A stretch of 49,173 bases of DNA, from positions 1 to 49,173 of the forward strand of contig CAYFUW010000004.1 of NCBI GenBank assembly GCA_964346495.1, read 5' to 3'. Positions 41,269 to 49,173 of the stretch are shown in pieces. The DNA comes from JBGZFC01 sp964346495. Lineage in GTDB: Bacteria > Bacteroidota > Bacteroidia > Bacteroidales > Dysgonomonadaceae. Every line of letters starts with the position of its first letter. The first letter of the stretch is position 1. The notes beneath the pieces are model-generated. The model made no database searches. It was not told the origin of the DNA and worked only from the letters and a program-made list of their open reading frames with translations. Position numbers and translations under genes: made by a program.

Positions 41269-41970
41269 CTTTATTGTCTGCCGGGGTAAAATTACAATCC
41301 AGAGAGTGGCTTGGAGCCACGTTCTGGCTATCTATGAACGATTTTTTCAAGCTATGCGAAACTAACCGAGCTTTGCGAGAAACTTCTTTATCCTATGTTT
41401 CTATGTGGTTAAAAACAATAGTTAGAAATGTCGGGATTGCAAATCCCTCCGACACAGGAATTATTACACTGAAAAAATAAGGAAATAAGGTATTATTACG
41501 TGTGTTTACTTATTGCTACTAAGGTTATTTTGTTGAAAATAAGCTCTTTGTTTTATTTATATAAAAGCCTTATTTTTATATTTTCAACCTTAGTAGGATA
41601 AAATTAGAATTTAAGGCAACCTTATTAGCTTATTAAATATATGGATAATGCAACCGGAATATTGATTATGTGCAAGGCGGATTATAACCGCAATGCACTC
41701 TAAATCACATAACGCATTGCAGCTACCAAATTTTGCATTGTACATAGATATCAATTGCCACGAGTTTTAACTCGTGGAGCTAATGTTTAAAAACCACAAG
41801 GCTTTAGCCAAAATTTATCTAAGCTTGGGATAAAGCATATTGTATTATCTTCTAAATACCCACGACTTGAAAGTTTCCGAAAATTATAAGTCAGAGTGTA
41901 GCTTGGAGTCGCGCCCTGGTTTATTACCAATGGTAAATATTACAAACATCTTAGACGAGGCATGCCTCGT
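41269..41970. repeat. Cluster of dispersed palindromic repeats in a gene-free spacer
   Basis: The 880-bp spacer 41131-42010 holds no credible gene. It contains several unrelated repeats. They are GTGGCT/AGCCAC near 41305-41320, with a diverged copy of the wider block CAGAG..AGCTTGGAGTC near 41893; a TGTCGG/CCGACA palindrome at 41429-41454; a 75-bp imperfect inverted repeat CTAAGGTT...AACCTTAG at 41519-41593; a GGCGGATTATAACCGC word near 41677; a perfect 20-bp palindrome CCACGAGTT..AACTCGTGG at 41758-41777; and the 20-bp palindrome at 41953-41972. The 68-residue frame at 41274-41480 is built from these repeats. Confidence 0.65.
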
Positions 41971-42010
41971 CTCTACAAATCCTTTATAAAAACAGGGCTG
42001 GTTGGTTATT

Positions 42011-42670
42011 CTACAACTTAAAATAATAGGTCAGTTTTGCTTCAATTACCCTATGTGCAGAGCGTGAAAATTTTTGTATATCGGTCTCTCGTTTATTGTC
42101 GAAAATATCGCACAAACCGAAATAATATCTTCCTTCCAAATCGAAACTTCCAATTGGAGTGTTTACTTCCATTCCTAAGCCACCGATAAGTCCGTAATCG
42201 AATCGGTGCTCAATCTCTTTGTATTGTGTTCCTTGTGGATTTTGATTAATAAAATTGGTGTTGGCATTTTCTTTATCTCCCAAAAGAAAGCTCACTTGCG
42301 GACCAAGATTGATAATAAATCGTGCCTTCTCGCCGAAATAGATATGAGTCATTATTGGAATTTCGAGATAGTTCAGAGTTCTCGAATAAGCCAAATTGGT
42401 GCCTGCCTGAAACTCCTCTTGCCATCCTCGTTGAGCGAAATTCACTTCGAGAATCATCCCAAGATGTTTTTGCGAAATATATTTTGCCGAAACACCGGCA
42501 GTCATTCCAAAATTAATCTCTTGAAAAACATTTGGCACAAAGTCAACTGACGAGATTAGTGCTCCACAACTTGCGCCGACATACAGTTGGTTCTCAAAAT
42601 CCTTTTTTTGTGCACTTGCACTTGCGCAAACGATTAGGGATAAGAAAGAGACTAGAATCAGTTTTCTCAT
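42011..42670 (-). CDS. Outer-membrane beta-barrel protein (porin/PorT-like family)
   Basis: This 219-residue protein has a signal peptide (MRKLILVSFLSLIVCASASA-Q). Alternating strands with GVSAKYISQKHLGMILEVNFAQRGW and a C-terminal VIEAKLTYYFKL end in an aromatic-hydrophobic strand, typical of the outer-membrane beta-barrel domain common in Bacteroidetes. The specific function is unknown. Its start overlaps the stop of the upstream LysM gene (ATGA), so the two are co-transcribed. Confidence 0.8.
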   Translation of the reverse strand: MRKLILVSFLSLIVCASASAQKKDFENQLYVGASCGALISSVDFVPNVFQEINFGMTAGVSAKYISQKHLGMILEVNFAQRGWQEEFQAGTNLAYSRTLNYLEIPIMTHIYFGEKARFIINLGPQVSFLLGDKENANTNFINQNPQGTQYKEIEHRFDYGLIGGLGMEVNTPIGSFDLEGRYYFGLCDIFDNKRETDIQKFSRSAHRVIEAKLTYYFKL

Positions 42671-44655
42671 AATCTGCTTTTGTTAATTTTGTGTACAACA
42701 CCGTTCGTGTCGTAATGTATCAAATATAGACCTCTGTTGATAAATCCGCCCCAATTATTTACTCGCTCGAAATGGAATGCAAACTGAATTGTTTTTACAT
42801 CTACACTTTGGATATTTTGCTCAAAATTGGTTCCGTAGCGATGCAGAGCAGTCATAAAAAACAATCCGGTGTCATATCCCAGCATGCCGTATTTGGGATA
42901 AGTATTGATTAAATCGCGATTGTACCATTTTTTGAAATCTGATAGAAATTTTTGCATTTCGGTATCAGCTTCGTCTGCGTAAAAAGCGGAATAGAAATAT
43001 GTTCCTGTTTTTTTGAATCTGTTGGTTACCGCAGAGCCGAATGTTTGCCACTCCGGATAGCCGAACAGTCTGATTGAATATTCGGGATTGCTCTCTTTTA
43101 TCGACTGAATGGCGTCGAGTAATCTGCGAATATCAGCAGAGTTTCCTGATGTTGGAACTATAACGTTTTCTCTATTGCTTCGCAACGAACCCATCAATGT
43201 TTCGGCATTTGCATTGGCTCCAAATGTTACATCTTTGGCTATGTTTCCACTTTTTCGCAAGTCGGATTTAAGCACAGAGATAAAATCAGCTTTTTCGGTT
43301 TTCTCTAAGTTAGCAATAATCACATTTTCATTTTTAAAAATGTTCATAAAAGCATCTGCCGCTTTCGAGTAAAGGTATGATTGCGGTGCATTTACCTGGA
43401 AAATAGAGCTATTGTTTTGTACCAACTCATTTCTCGATGATAGTGGAATTACATATTTAATATTGTTTTTCTGAGTGAATCTTGCCAAAACAGAGATTTG
43501 ATCTTCAGATATTCCGCCGATAATCAGATGCAAATCTTTCATTTCTGATGTGCCTAACAGGCTTTCGAGTTTTCGTGTATCGTTTTTTGCACCAATATCG
43601 AAAACAAAAAGTTCTATATTTGCACCCATATTTTTCATACGGTCAACAGCAATCAAAAAACCTTCGTAATACTCTTGCAGGCGAAGGTGTTGGTTATCAT
43701 CTTCTTCCAAAAATGGCAGTAACAGACCGATTTTTATTACATTTACATTTTTTGCAATACCTCTTTTTATCAACAAATTGTTGGCTTCTATCTCTTTAAC
43801 TGATGCGTTTTGATCTAAGTTTTCTGCTTTTACGGGAATATGAAGTTCCATACCGATTCTTAATCCGGCATCAAGCATTGGGTTGCTGCGTTTTATCTCT
43901 TCAATATCTACATTATATTTACGAGAAATGCTGTATAGAGTTTCGCTGCGTTTTACTTTGTGAACAATGTTTTTCGTCTGTTCTTGATATGAAACATAAT
44001 TATGGCTTCCTGAAGTGATTGGAATGCGAATAGTTGTTCCGGCACGGAAAGTTTCAACAGATAGTCCCTGGTTTGCAGCAACCAAATCTTCAGGTTTCAG
44101 CGAGTAAGTTTTTGAAACTGAGTATAGTGTCTCTTTTGGTGCAATCACGTGATAACGATAGTTTACGTCGTTGCTGCTGCTTGCAGATGTTTGCGGAATT
44201 ATTATAACTTGCCCAACTTCAATTATTTCTGTGAGTCCGCTATTGTATCTCATTATCTCGGCTACAGTTGTATTGTACATTTGAGAAATGCTGTAAAGCG
44301 TTTCACCACGTGCAACCGTGTGTTTAAAAGTGTGGTTTTGGTTGCCGTTTTGTGGCTTACCCGACACGTTTGTGCTTGTAGTGGTCACTTCCGATGTGGG
44401 AATGAATATCGACTGTCCAACTTGCAGTCCCTTTGTTACATCGGGATTGTGCTTTATGATTGTTTCCTGCGAAACAGACATATTTCGGGCAACGGAATAA
44501 AGACCTTCACCGGGCTGTACTTTATATTCATAAAAAGATTGTCCGTTTCGGGTAACGGTATTGTACGGCTTGTTTTGCGATGAAAGCGACAATGTTGTCA
44601 GCACAAAAATAGCGGCTAAAGTCAATATAGTTATGAAGTTAAACCTAATTTTCAT
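42667..44655 (-). CDS. LysM-repeat protein with periplasmic-binding (ABC substrate-binding-like) domain
   Basis: This 662-residue protein has an N-terminal signal anchor and four LysM domains (about 42-86, 111-154, 167-212, 231-274). Each has the VxxGE/xLYSxSxxYx core and ends in IPxx. A ~330-residue type 1 periplasmic-binding fold (about 307-640) follows, recognisable by IGLLLPFLEEDD, LIIGGISEDQISVLARF and GMLGYDTGLFFM. LysM binds peptidoglycan glycan, so the protein is probably periplasmic and holds the binding domain at the cell wall. It forms an operon with the barrel protein (4-bp overlap). A ligand is not predictable. Confidence 0.85.
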   Translation of the reverse strand: MKIRFNFITILTLAAIFVLTTLSLSSQNKPYNTVTRNGQSFYEYKVQPGEGLYSVARNMSVSQETIIKHNPDVTKGLQVGQSIFIPTSEVTTTSTNVSGKPQNGNQNHTFKHTVARGETLYSISQMYNTTVAEIMRYNSGLTEIIEVGQVIIIPQTSASSSNDVNYRYHVIAPKETLYSVSKTYSLKPEDLVAANQGLSVETFRAGTTIRIPITSGSHNYVSYQEQTKNIVHKVKRSETLYSISRKYNVDIEEIKRSNPMLDAGLRIGMELHIPVKAENLDQNASVKEIEANNLLIKRGIAKNVNVIKIGLLLPFLEEDDNQHLRLQEYYEGFLIAVDRMKNMGANIELFVFDIGAKNDTRKLESLLGTSEMKDLHLIIGGISEDQISVLARFTQKNNIKYVIPLSSRNELVQNNSSIFQVNAPQSYLYSKAADAFMNIFKNENVIIANLEKTEKADFISVLKSDLRKSGNIAKDVTFGANANAETLMGSLRSNRENVIVPTSGNSADIRRLLDAIQSIKESNPEYSIRLFGYPEWQTFGSAVTNRFKKTGTYFYSAFYADEADTEMQKFLSDFKKWYNRDLINTYPKYGMLGYDTGLFFMTALHRYGTNFEQNIQSVDVKTIQFAFHFERVNNWGGFINRGLYLIHYDTNGVVHKINKSRL

Positions 44656-44696
44656 TTTATATCTAATCTAATAAGTTTGTACAAAAATATTCTTTG

Positions 44697-44704
44697 CAAA
44701 AATA
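44697..44704 (-). promoter_or_regulatory. -7 promoter box for the LysM-barrel operon
   Basis: TATTTTTG on the minus strand fits TAnnTTTG and lies 41 nt before the ATG. A second copy at 44682-44689 is nearer, so the exact start is uncertain. Confidence 0.4.
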
Positions 44705-44731
44705 CAAATAATAATTCAAGATAGTCCAATT

Positions 44732-45958
44732 TTATTTCCATAAAAGCGAACTGTCGCCATAGCTTAAAAATCGGAACTCGTTGTTTAGTGCAAAATCGTA
44801 AATATCTCGCCACTTATCGCCTACAAATGCCGATACAAGCAGTAACAGAGTACTTTGCGGTTGATGAAAATTTGTAATTAAAGCGTCAACAAAGTGGAAT
44901 TTGTATCCGGGAAGAATAATTATTTGTGTTGATGCTAAAATGGTCTCTAACTGATTGTCGTCCATATATTTGACAATTGCTTTTAAAGCATTGTCTGGCG
45001 AGATATTATCGTTTTCGTCACTATATGGCTCCCATTGTTTAACAAATAGTTCTTGTTCCGAAATAGAAGGATTTTTAAGAATTTTGCATCCCAGATAGTA
45101 GAGACTTTCCACAGTGCGCATCGATGTGGTTCCCACAACAATCAGCACTCCTTTTCTATTTAAAATATCTGTTATTGTCTGCTTTTTTACTGAAATAACT
45201 TCGGCGTGCATATGGTGCTCTGCCATTGTATCTGATTTCACAGGTTTAAATGTTCCTGCGCCAACATGCAGAGTTACTTGTGTTTGCGAAATACCTTTTT
45301 GTTGCAGAGAATCAATAACTTCGTTAGTGAAATGTAGTCCACCTGTTGGCGCAGCAACAGAGCCTTCCGCTTTCGAGTAAACGGTTTGATAGGTTGTTTC
45401 GTCGGACTCTTCCGATGCACGATTCAGATAGGGCGGAATGGGTAATTTGCCCGCAACTTCCAAAATTTCGGAAAATGTAAAACTGTTGTCATTCCACGAA
45501 AACTCAACCAATGTACCGTCATCCGTTATCTCCTTTTTTTTAGCAGAGAGTGTTATCTCTTTATCGTTGATTACAATTTTCATCGATAACGGTTCGTTTT
45601 TCCAACGTTTGGCATTTCCAATCATGCAGAGCCACGAACAACTATCGGTTTGCATAAAGTTGTCGATATAATTGTCGGGTGAAAATGGCAGTAAACAGAA
45701 TACTTCGATTGTAGCACCGCTCTCTTTCAAAAAAATCATGCGAGCGTGAATAACACGTGTGTTGTTAAAAACCATCAGACTATTTGTTGGTATGTGGTTG
45801 CTCAGATTTTTGAATTTGGAAACGGACAGATTGCCATTTTCAAATAGCAGTAACTTAGACTCGTCCCTTTTTTGAAGTGGATATTTGGCAATTTTTATAT
45901 CGGGTAAATCATAGCTGTAATCAGCTATACGAATAGATTCGACTTCGTTTTTTTTCAT
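44732..45958 (-). CDS. queA: S-adenosylmethionine:tRNA ribosyltransferase-isomerase QueA
   Basis: This 408-residue enzyme transfers the ribosyl part of SAM onto 7-aminomethyl-7-deazaguanine in tRNA to form epoxyqueuosine. Seen: YDLPDIKIAKYPLQKRDESKLL at the N-terminus, LMVFNNTRVIHARM, VAAPTGGLHFTNEV, VTLHVGAGTFKPV and the C-terminal FHQPQSTLLLLVSAF. Length is somewhat above the usual ~350-360. No other queuosine gene is near. Its start faces the divergent DUF2027-Smr gene. Confidence 0.93.
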   Translation of the reverse strand: MKKNEVESIRIADYSYDLPDIKIAKYPLQKRDESKLLLFENGNLSVSKFKNLSNHIPTNSLMVFNNTRVIHARMIFLKESGATIEVFCLLPFSPDNYIDNFMQTDSCSWLCMIGNAKRWKNEPLSMKIVINDKEITLSAKKKEITDDGTLVEFSWNDNSFTFSEILEVAGKLPIPPYLNRASEESDETTYQTVYSKAEGSVAAPTGGLHFTNEVIDSLQQKGISQTQVTLHVGAGTFKPVKSDTMAEHHMHAEVISVKKQTITDILNRKGVLIVVGTTSMRTVESLYYLGCKILKNPSISEQELFVKQWEPYSDENDNISPDNALKAIVKYMDDNQLETILASTQIIILPGYKFHFVDALITNFHQPQSTLLLLVSAFVGDKWRDIYDFALNNEFRFLSYGDSSLLWK

Positions 45959-46059
45959 TTTTTCGCAAACTTCATGCTTTTTTAAATGTCTTTTTTGCTG
46001 TATTATTCAACAAAATTAAGCAACTTTGTATTTGCAACAAAATTATAGAGCTGATTTAG

Positions 46060-47106
46060 ATGAAAAAATTAGAAATAGGTGATAAAGTGCGTTTTTTGAA
46101 TACCACAGGTGGTGGTGTAGTGAAAAAGTTTTTGGATAAACAGTTGGTTCTGGTTGAAGATGATATCGGTTTTGACGTACCCGTATTAATATCGGAATGT
46201 ATTGTTGTTGGTTCTAACGACAAAGTGAAAATTGAAGCAAAATCGGATATAATAGAAGATACTCCGGCGCAAGTTGTAATAGAAAAAAAAGCCGAAGTTC
46301 ATGAAACTATAGAAGGTGAAAAAATAACTACTTGTCTTGTTTTCTTGCCGATGGACGAGAAAAACATCTCTCAAACTTCGTATGAGTCATACTTTGTAAA
46401 CGATAGCAACTACTATCTGTTTGTGAACTATATGAGTCGTGAAAACAACGCATGGAAAAGCCGATATCACGGATTGATTGAGCCTAATACTCAGATTTTT
46501 ATAGAAGAGTTTGATAAGTTGATGCTCAACGAAATAGAAAATATATGTGTGCAATTCGTTGCATTTAAGCATAATAAGAGTTACACTTTTAAAAATCCGG
46601 TTTCGGTTGAGCTGACAATAGATACGGTGAAGTTTTATAAATATCACACGTTTACCGAAAATGACTATTTCGATGAAAAGGCTCTTACATATTACATTAC
46701 AAGAGATAATGTGCCGATGAAAGAGATGCTTATTTCGGCAGGTGATATTGAGCGGGCGATGCAAGAGAAAGAGATGTCGGACCAACGCCCACGAAGACAG
46801 AGAGTGATAAAAAAACCTGAAAATAAAATTTTAGAAATTGATTTGCATATAAACGAACTTTTGGACACAACAGCAGGCATGAGCAATAGCGATATGTTGG
46901 AATATCAACTGAAAAAGTTCAACGAAGTGATGCAGGAGAATTTGAAAAACAAGAATAAGAAAATTGTTTTTATTCATGGTAAAGGCGACGGCGTATTAAA
47001 GAAGGCACTGCTTGATGAGTTGAGATTAAAATATAAAAAATGCTATGTGCAAGACGCTTCATTCAAAGAGTATGGATTTGGCGCAACTATGGTAACTATA
47101 AGATAA
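46060..47106 (+). CDS. DUF2027 and Smr domain protein
   Basis: This 348-residue protein begins with a small barrel (MKKLEIGDKVRFLNTTGGGVVKKFLDKQLVLVEDDIGFDVPVL). The central DUF2027 region (about 95-215) is beta-rich, and a linker with RRQRVIKK follows. The C-terminal Smr domain has EIDLHINELL (HxH-type motif near 262) and FIHGKGDGVLKKALL near 305. Smr domains, as in MutS2, bind or nick nucleic acids. The combination is characteristic of Bacteroidetes but its role is not known. It is divergent from queA. Confidence 0.85.
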   Translation: MKKLEIGDKVRFLNTTGGGVVKKFLDKQLVLVEDDIGFDVPVLISECIVVGSNDKVKIEAKSDIIEDTPAQVVIEKKAEVHETIEGEKITTCLVFLPMDEKNISQTSYESYFVNDSNYYLFVNYMSRENNAWKSRYHGLIEPNTQIFIEEFDKLMLNEIENICVQFVAFKHNKSYTFKNPVSVELTIDTVKFYKYHTFTENDYFDEKALTYYITRDNVPMKEMLISAGDIERAMQEKEMSDQRPRRQRVIKKPENKILEIDLHINELLDTTAGMSNSDMLEYQLKKFNEVMQENLKNKNKKIVFIHGKGDGVLKKALLDELRLKYKKCYVQDASFKEYGFGATMVTIR

Positions 47107-47127
47107 TCACACAACAAAGCGAAAAAA

Positions 47128-47718
47128 ATGAAAAAAATAGTATTTACTGTAATAATTGGATTAATTTTGAGCGGATGTAACATAGTGAACCAAATTGGTG
47201 GCGCTATCACTTTTTCGCAATGTGAATATGGTTATAACTCCATATCAAACATATACTTAGCAGGATTAAAACTTGGTGATACTTCAAATATTTCGGTGGC
47301 AAATTTGGCTAAAATATCGAGTATTCTTGCTGCTGGAGAGAATCAAAATATCCCGTTTAATATGACTCTGAATGTGGATGTTAGCAATCCGAATCAGAGC
47401 ACTGCATTTCTCAACTCTATGGATTATGCAATAAATATAAACGATATGGAGTTTGCAGACGGTAAAATAGATATTCCGATTCAGATAGAGCCGGGTGAAA
47501 CTAAGACGATGCCAATTTCTATCGGTGTAGATTTGACTTACTTGATGAATAGATATTCGAGAGAAAAAGTTTCGGATGAAATGTGTGCTTTTTTCGGTTT
47601 AAAACCAGAGCAAACCAAAATTACACTTAAACTTTGGCCCAAATTGGTGGTTGGTAATACTCCAATAAAATCTCCTGCAGCTATACCGGTTGTGTTTACT
47701 TTTGGCGGAAAACAATAA
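47128..47718 (+). CDS. LEA-type-2-like lipoprotein
   Basis: This 196-residue protein has a lipoprotein signal (IIGLILSGC; Cys at residue 17). The mature domain (SNIYLAGLKLGDTSNISVANLAKI, PFNMTLNVDVSNPNQSTAFLNSMDYAININD, IPIQIEPGETKTMPISIGVDL) has the repeated Ig-like strands of the LEA14/Water-stress-hypersensitive-response fold. Function unknown. It sits between DUF2027-Smr and argR on the same strand, 21 bp after the former. Confidence 0.65.
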   Translation: MKKIVFTVIIGLILSGCNIVNQIGGAITFSQCEYGYNSISNIYLAGLKLGDTSNISVANLAKISSILAAGENQNIPFNMTLNVDVSNPNQSTAFLNSMDYAININDMEFADGKIDIPIQIEPGETKTMPISIGVDLTYLMNRYSREKVSDEMCAFFGLKPEQTKITLKLWPKLVVGNTPIKSPAAIPVVFTFGGKQ

Positions 47719-47723
47719 GTGTG

Positions 47724-48203
47724 ATGGGTAAAAAAAGTAAGCAAGAGCGACATAAAGCCATTGCCGAGATATTAAGCAGTTACAGTATCGATAGCCAGGA
47801 TTCGTTGTTGGAAATGCTTTTCGATATGGGTTTTGAGCTTACTCAGGCCACTTTGTCGAGAGATTTCAGAGAGATGATGATTGCAAAAACTCCCGATGCC
47901 GCAGGGAACTACTATTATAGACTGCCCGAATCGCAACCTGTTCGTCAGGTTGCAGAAAAATATGGCATTTCAACTCCTTTTTATAAACAGGGAGTAATCT
48001 ATATTGAGTTTTCCGGACAAATGTGTGTTGTTAAAACTCCGCAAGGTTATGCCAAAGGTGTTGCGCAAGATATCGAAAACAATCTTATTCCTGGCGTGAT
48101 TGCGACTATCGCAGGGAATGATGTGGTTTTGATGTTATTGCGTGAAAATGCCAGTAAAAGTGAGATAGTTAGGTCTTTAAAGATGCTTTTTTCTTTAAAA
48201 TAG
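47724..48203 (+). CDS. argR: Arginine repressor ArgR
   Basis: This 159-residue regulator uses the ATG at 47724 (an in-frame GTG lies just before). The N-terminal winged helix (KQERHKAIAEILSSYSIDSQDSLLEMLFDMGFELTQATLSRDFREM) contains the recognition segment QATLSRD. The C-terminal arginine-binding hexamer domain has IPGVIATIAGNDVVLMLLREN. It probably controls arginine synthesis or breakdown genes elsewhere on the chromosome; none are in the window. Confidence 0.93.
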   Translation: MGKKSKQERHKAIAEILSSYSIDSQDSLLEMLFDMGFELTQATLSRDFREMMIAKTPDAAGNYYYRLPESQPVRQVAEKYGISTPFYKQGVIYIEFSGQMCVVKTPQGYAKGVAQDIENNLIPGVIATIAGNDVVLMLLRENASKSEIVRSLKMLFSLK

Positions 48204-48445
48204 CGGTATTGAAAGGTTACCTATTATTGATTAAGGATGATTCTGCAAATTCTGAAATCTGCTGTTGGCTTTTAGCCATTGGCTATTGGCTTTGTAGTTG
48301 GGCTAATACCACGCGAAAGGATTCGCGCGGGAGCAATTAAAAAGTCTTGATTCTTGGTTCTTGTGTCTAAAGAAATAGAAAACTTAATTCCGCTACAAGA
48401 ACCATTCAGTATTACAATTTGGTGATTTACTTTTGGTATAGTTTT
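48204..48445. repeat. Gene-free spacer with short repeats and a hairpin
   Basis: After argR the spacer contains TTGGCTTTTAGCCATTGGCT-type tandem words near 48266-48295 and a CGCGAA/TTCGCG hairpin at 48312-48327. Both look like dispersed Bacteroidetes spacer repeats. No gene or RNA is recognisable. Confidence 0.5.
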
Positions 48446-49102
48446 CTATTTCTTATTGCCTATCGTCAATAACGATTTGTTTAACCATTTGTATCTGTTT
48501 GTCATATAGGTGTGTAGAATGTAGATAATCCCACCCGAAAAAACACCAATAATTGAGCCTAGCAAAATATCTTCTGCAAAATGCTGTGAAAGATAAACAC
48601 GAGAATAGCCAACCAAAATAGCTGTAATGCAGCATGCTACAGCAACCCATTTCTTCTTAACAAGCAGAGCTATGCAAAGCATAAATGCAAATGTAGCAGA
48701 AGTGTGTCCCGAAGGGAATCCATTTGTAAGATAAAGCTTTACACCTTCGACCAGTGGAAGCGATATTTCTGGAAAGTTTTCAGAAAAATAGAGACTAGGA
48801 CGCGGAAAACCGAACAGTAACTTTAGTCCGTTAGTAATTAATACATTAAATATCAAAGTTGCTAACAGATAAAACGATGCGCCAAACTTGTAAAAGAGAA
48901 GCAGTCCCACAACTACAAACGGAATATCGCCACCAATTTCGGTAAAATATTTAAAGAAAACATCTAAAAAGCTTGTGTGGAAGCTGTTCATCATCAGATG
49001 TAACTCCGCTTTTTCGTAATTGATAACCAAAAACAAAAGTACTATCAAAAAAACTGCATACGGAATAAAGAAAAATTTCAGCGTCTGTCTAATTCTATTC
49101 AT
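48446..49102 (-). CDS. PAP2-family phosphatase
   Basis: This 218-residue integral membrane protein has five to six helices and the three PAP2 signature motifs. They are KLLFGFPRP (about 91-99), PSGHTSATFAF (about 129-139, with the catalytic His) and SRVYLSQHFAEDILLG (about 167-182, second His). PAP2 enzymes dephosphorylate lipid phosphates such as undecaprenyl pyrophosphate or phosphatidate. The substrate cannot be told from sequence. It converges on argR. Confidence 0.88.
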   Translation of the reverse strand: MNRIRQTLKFFFIPYAVFLIVLLFLVINYEKAELHLMMNSFHTSFLDVFFKYFTEIGGDIPFVVVGLLLFYKFGASFYLLATLIFNVLITNGLKLLFGFPRPSLYFSENFPEISLPLVEGVKLYLTNGFPSGHTSATFAFMLCIALLVKKKWVAVACCITAILVGYSRVYLSQHFAEDILLGSIIGVFSGGIIYILHTYMTNRYKWLNKSLLTIGNKK

Positions 49103-49131
49103 TAATATGTTCTGTTTTATGTTTGTATTTA

Positions 49132-49139
49132 CAAAAGTA
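49132..49139 (-). promoter_or_regulatory. -7 promoter box for PAP2 gene
   Basis: TACTTTTG on the minus strand fits TAnnTTTG, 29 nt upstream of the ATG. The stem-loop at 49140-49173 directly precedes it and overlaps the space where a -33 box would lie. Confidence 0.5.
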
Positions 49140-49173
49140 CGGCTTTTCTTCGAGTTGTATAGAAGAAAAGCCG
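49140..49173. terminator. Perfect hairpin at the right edge of the window
   Basis: CGGCTTTTCTTC (49140-49151) pairs exactly with GAAGAAAAGCCG (49162-49173). The 10-nt loop is GAGTTGTATA. It is probably a terminator of a gene beyond the window, placed directly before the PAP2 promoter. Confidence 0.55.

Noticed and set aside
41274..41480. 68-residue plus frame in the ArsR-barrel spacer
   Set aside because: It spans dispersed repeats and has no homology that I recognise.

Overview
The window is from a member of the Bacteroidota, most likely order Bacteroidales. The evidence is an AT-rich chromosome, promoters with the TAnnTTTG -7 box, a Bacteroides-type conjugation (tra) operon, a serine-palmitoyltransferase-like gene of the Bacteroides/Porphyromonas type, and intergenic palindromes of the sort common in this phylum. 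I cannot name the genus from the sequence alone.

Positions 1 to about 35,200 belong to one integrative and conjugative element (a Bacteroides-type conjugative transposon). Its left end lies outside the window. From left to right it holds: a 5'-truncated DUF4143 ATPase abutting what looks like an insertion-sequence end; a 2,228-residue DNA methylase/SNF2 helicase of DarB-like layout; topoisomerase III; a DUF3945/DUF4099 protein and a decayed second copy of it; an IS1595-type transposase; the mobilisation genes mobC-mobB-mobA; a hairpin-rich spacer that is the best candidate for oriT; and, on the opposite strand, a transfer operon in the order ParA (traA), DUF3408, DUF4122-like, traE, traF, traG, traI, traJ, traK, traL, traM, traN, traO, a DNA adenine methylase, and traQ. 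Downstream lie a PcfK-like fragment, a leftward cluster of short unknown genes, DUF1896 and a tyrosine integrase. The integrase sits about 390 bp from the 3' end of a tRNA-Ser(GCT) gene, which is the likely attachment site. I see no antibiotic-resistance gene, no rteABC regulators, no traH and no CHC2-type primase (traP).

From about 35,225 onward the sequence is chromosomal housekeeping: tRNA-Ser, mltG, ribF, a serine palmitoyltransferase-like enzyme, ferritin, a redox-type operon (ArsR regulator, DUF6132, thioredoxin lipoprotein, DUF302), an outer-membrane barrel protein, a four-LysM/periplasmic-binding-fold fusion, queA, a DUF2027-Smr protein, a lipoprotein, argR and a PAP2 phosphatase. The spacers at 39.4-39.7 kb and 41.1-42.0 kb are packed with several unrelated palindromic repeats.

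Working model: MobA/MobB nick oriT, MobC couples the relaxosome to the TraG-TraM type IV secretion channel, and topoisomerase III and the giant methylase/helicase process or protect the DNA. The adenine methylase inside the tra operon could mark donor DNA against restriction. The integrase inserts the element at tRNA-Ser. The most noteworthy observations are the domain shared by the topoisomerase tail and the neighbouring DUF3945 protein, the hairpin that may control entry into traE-traQ, the methylase in the tra operon, and the unknown six-gene cluster between traQ and the integrase.
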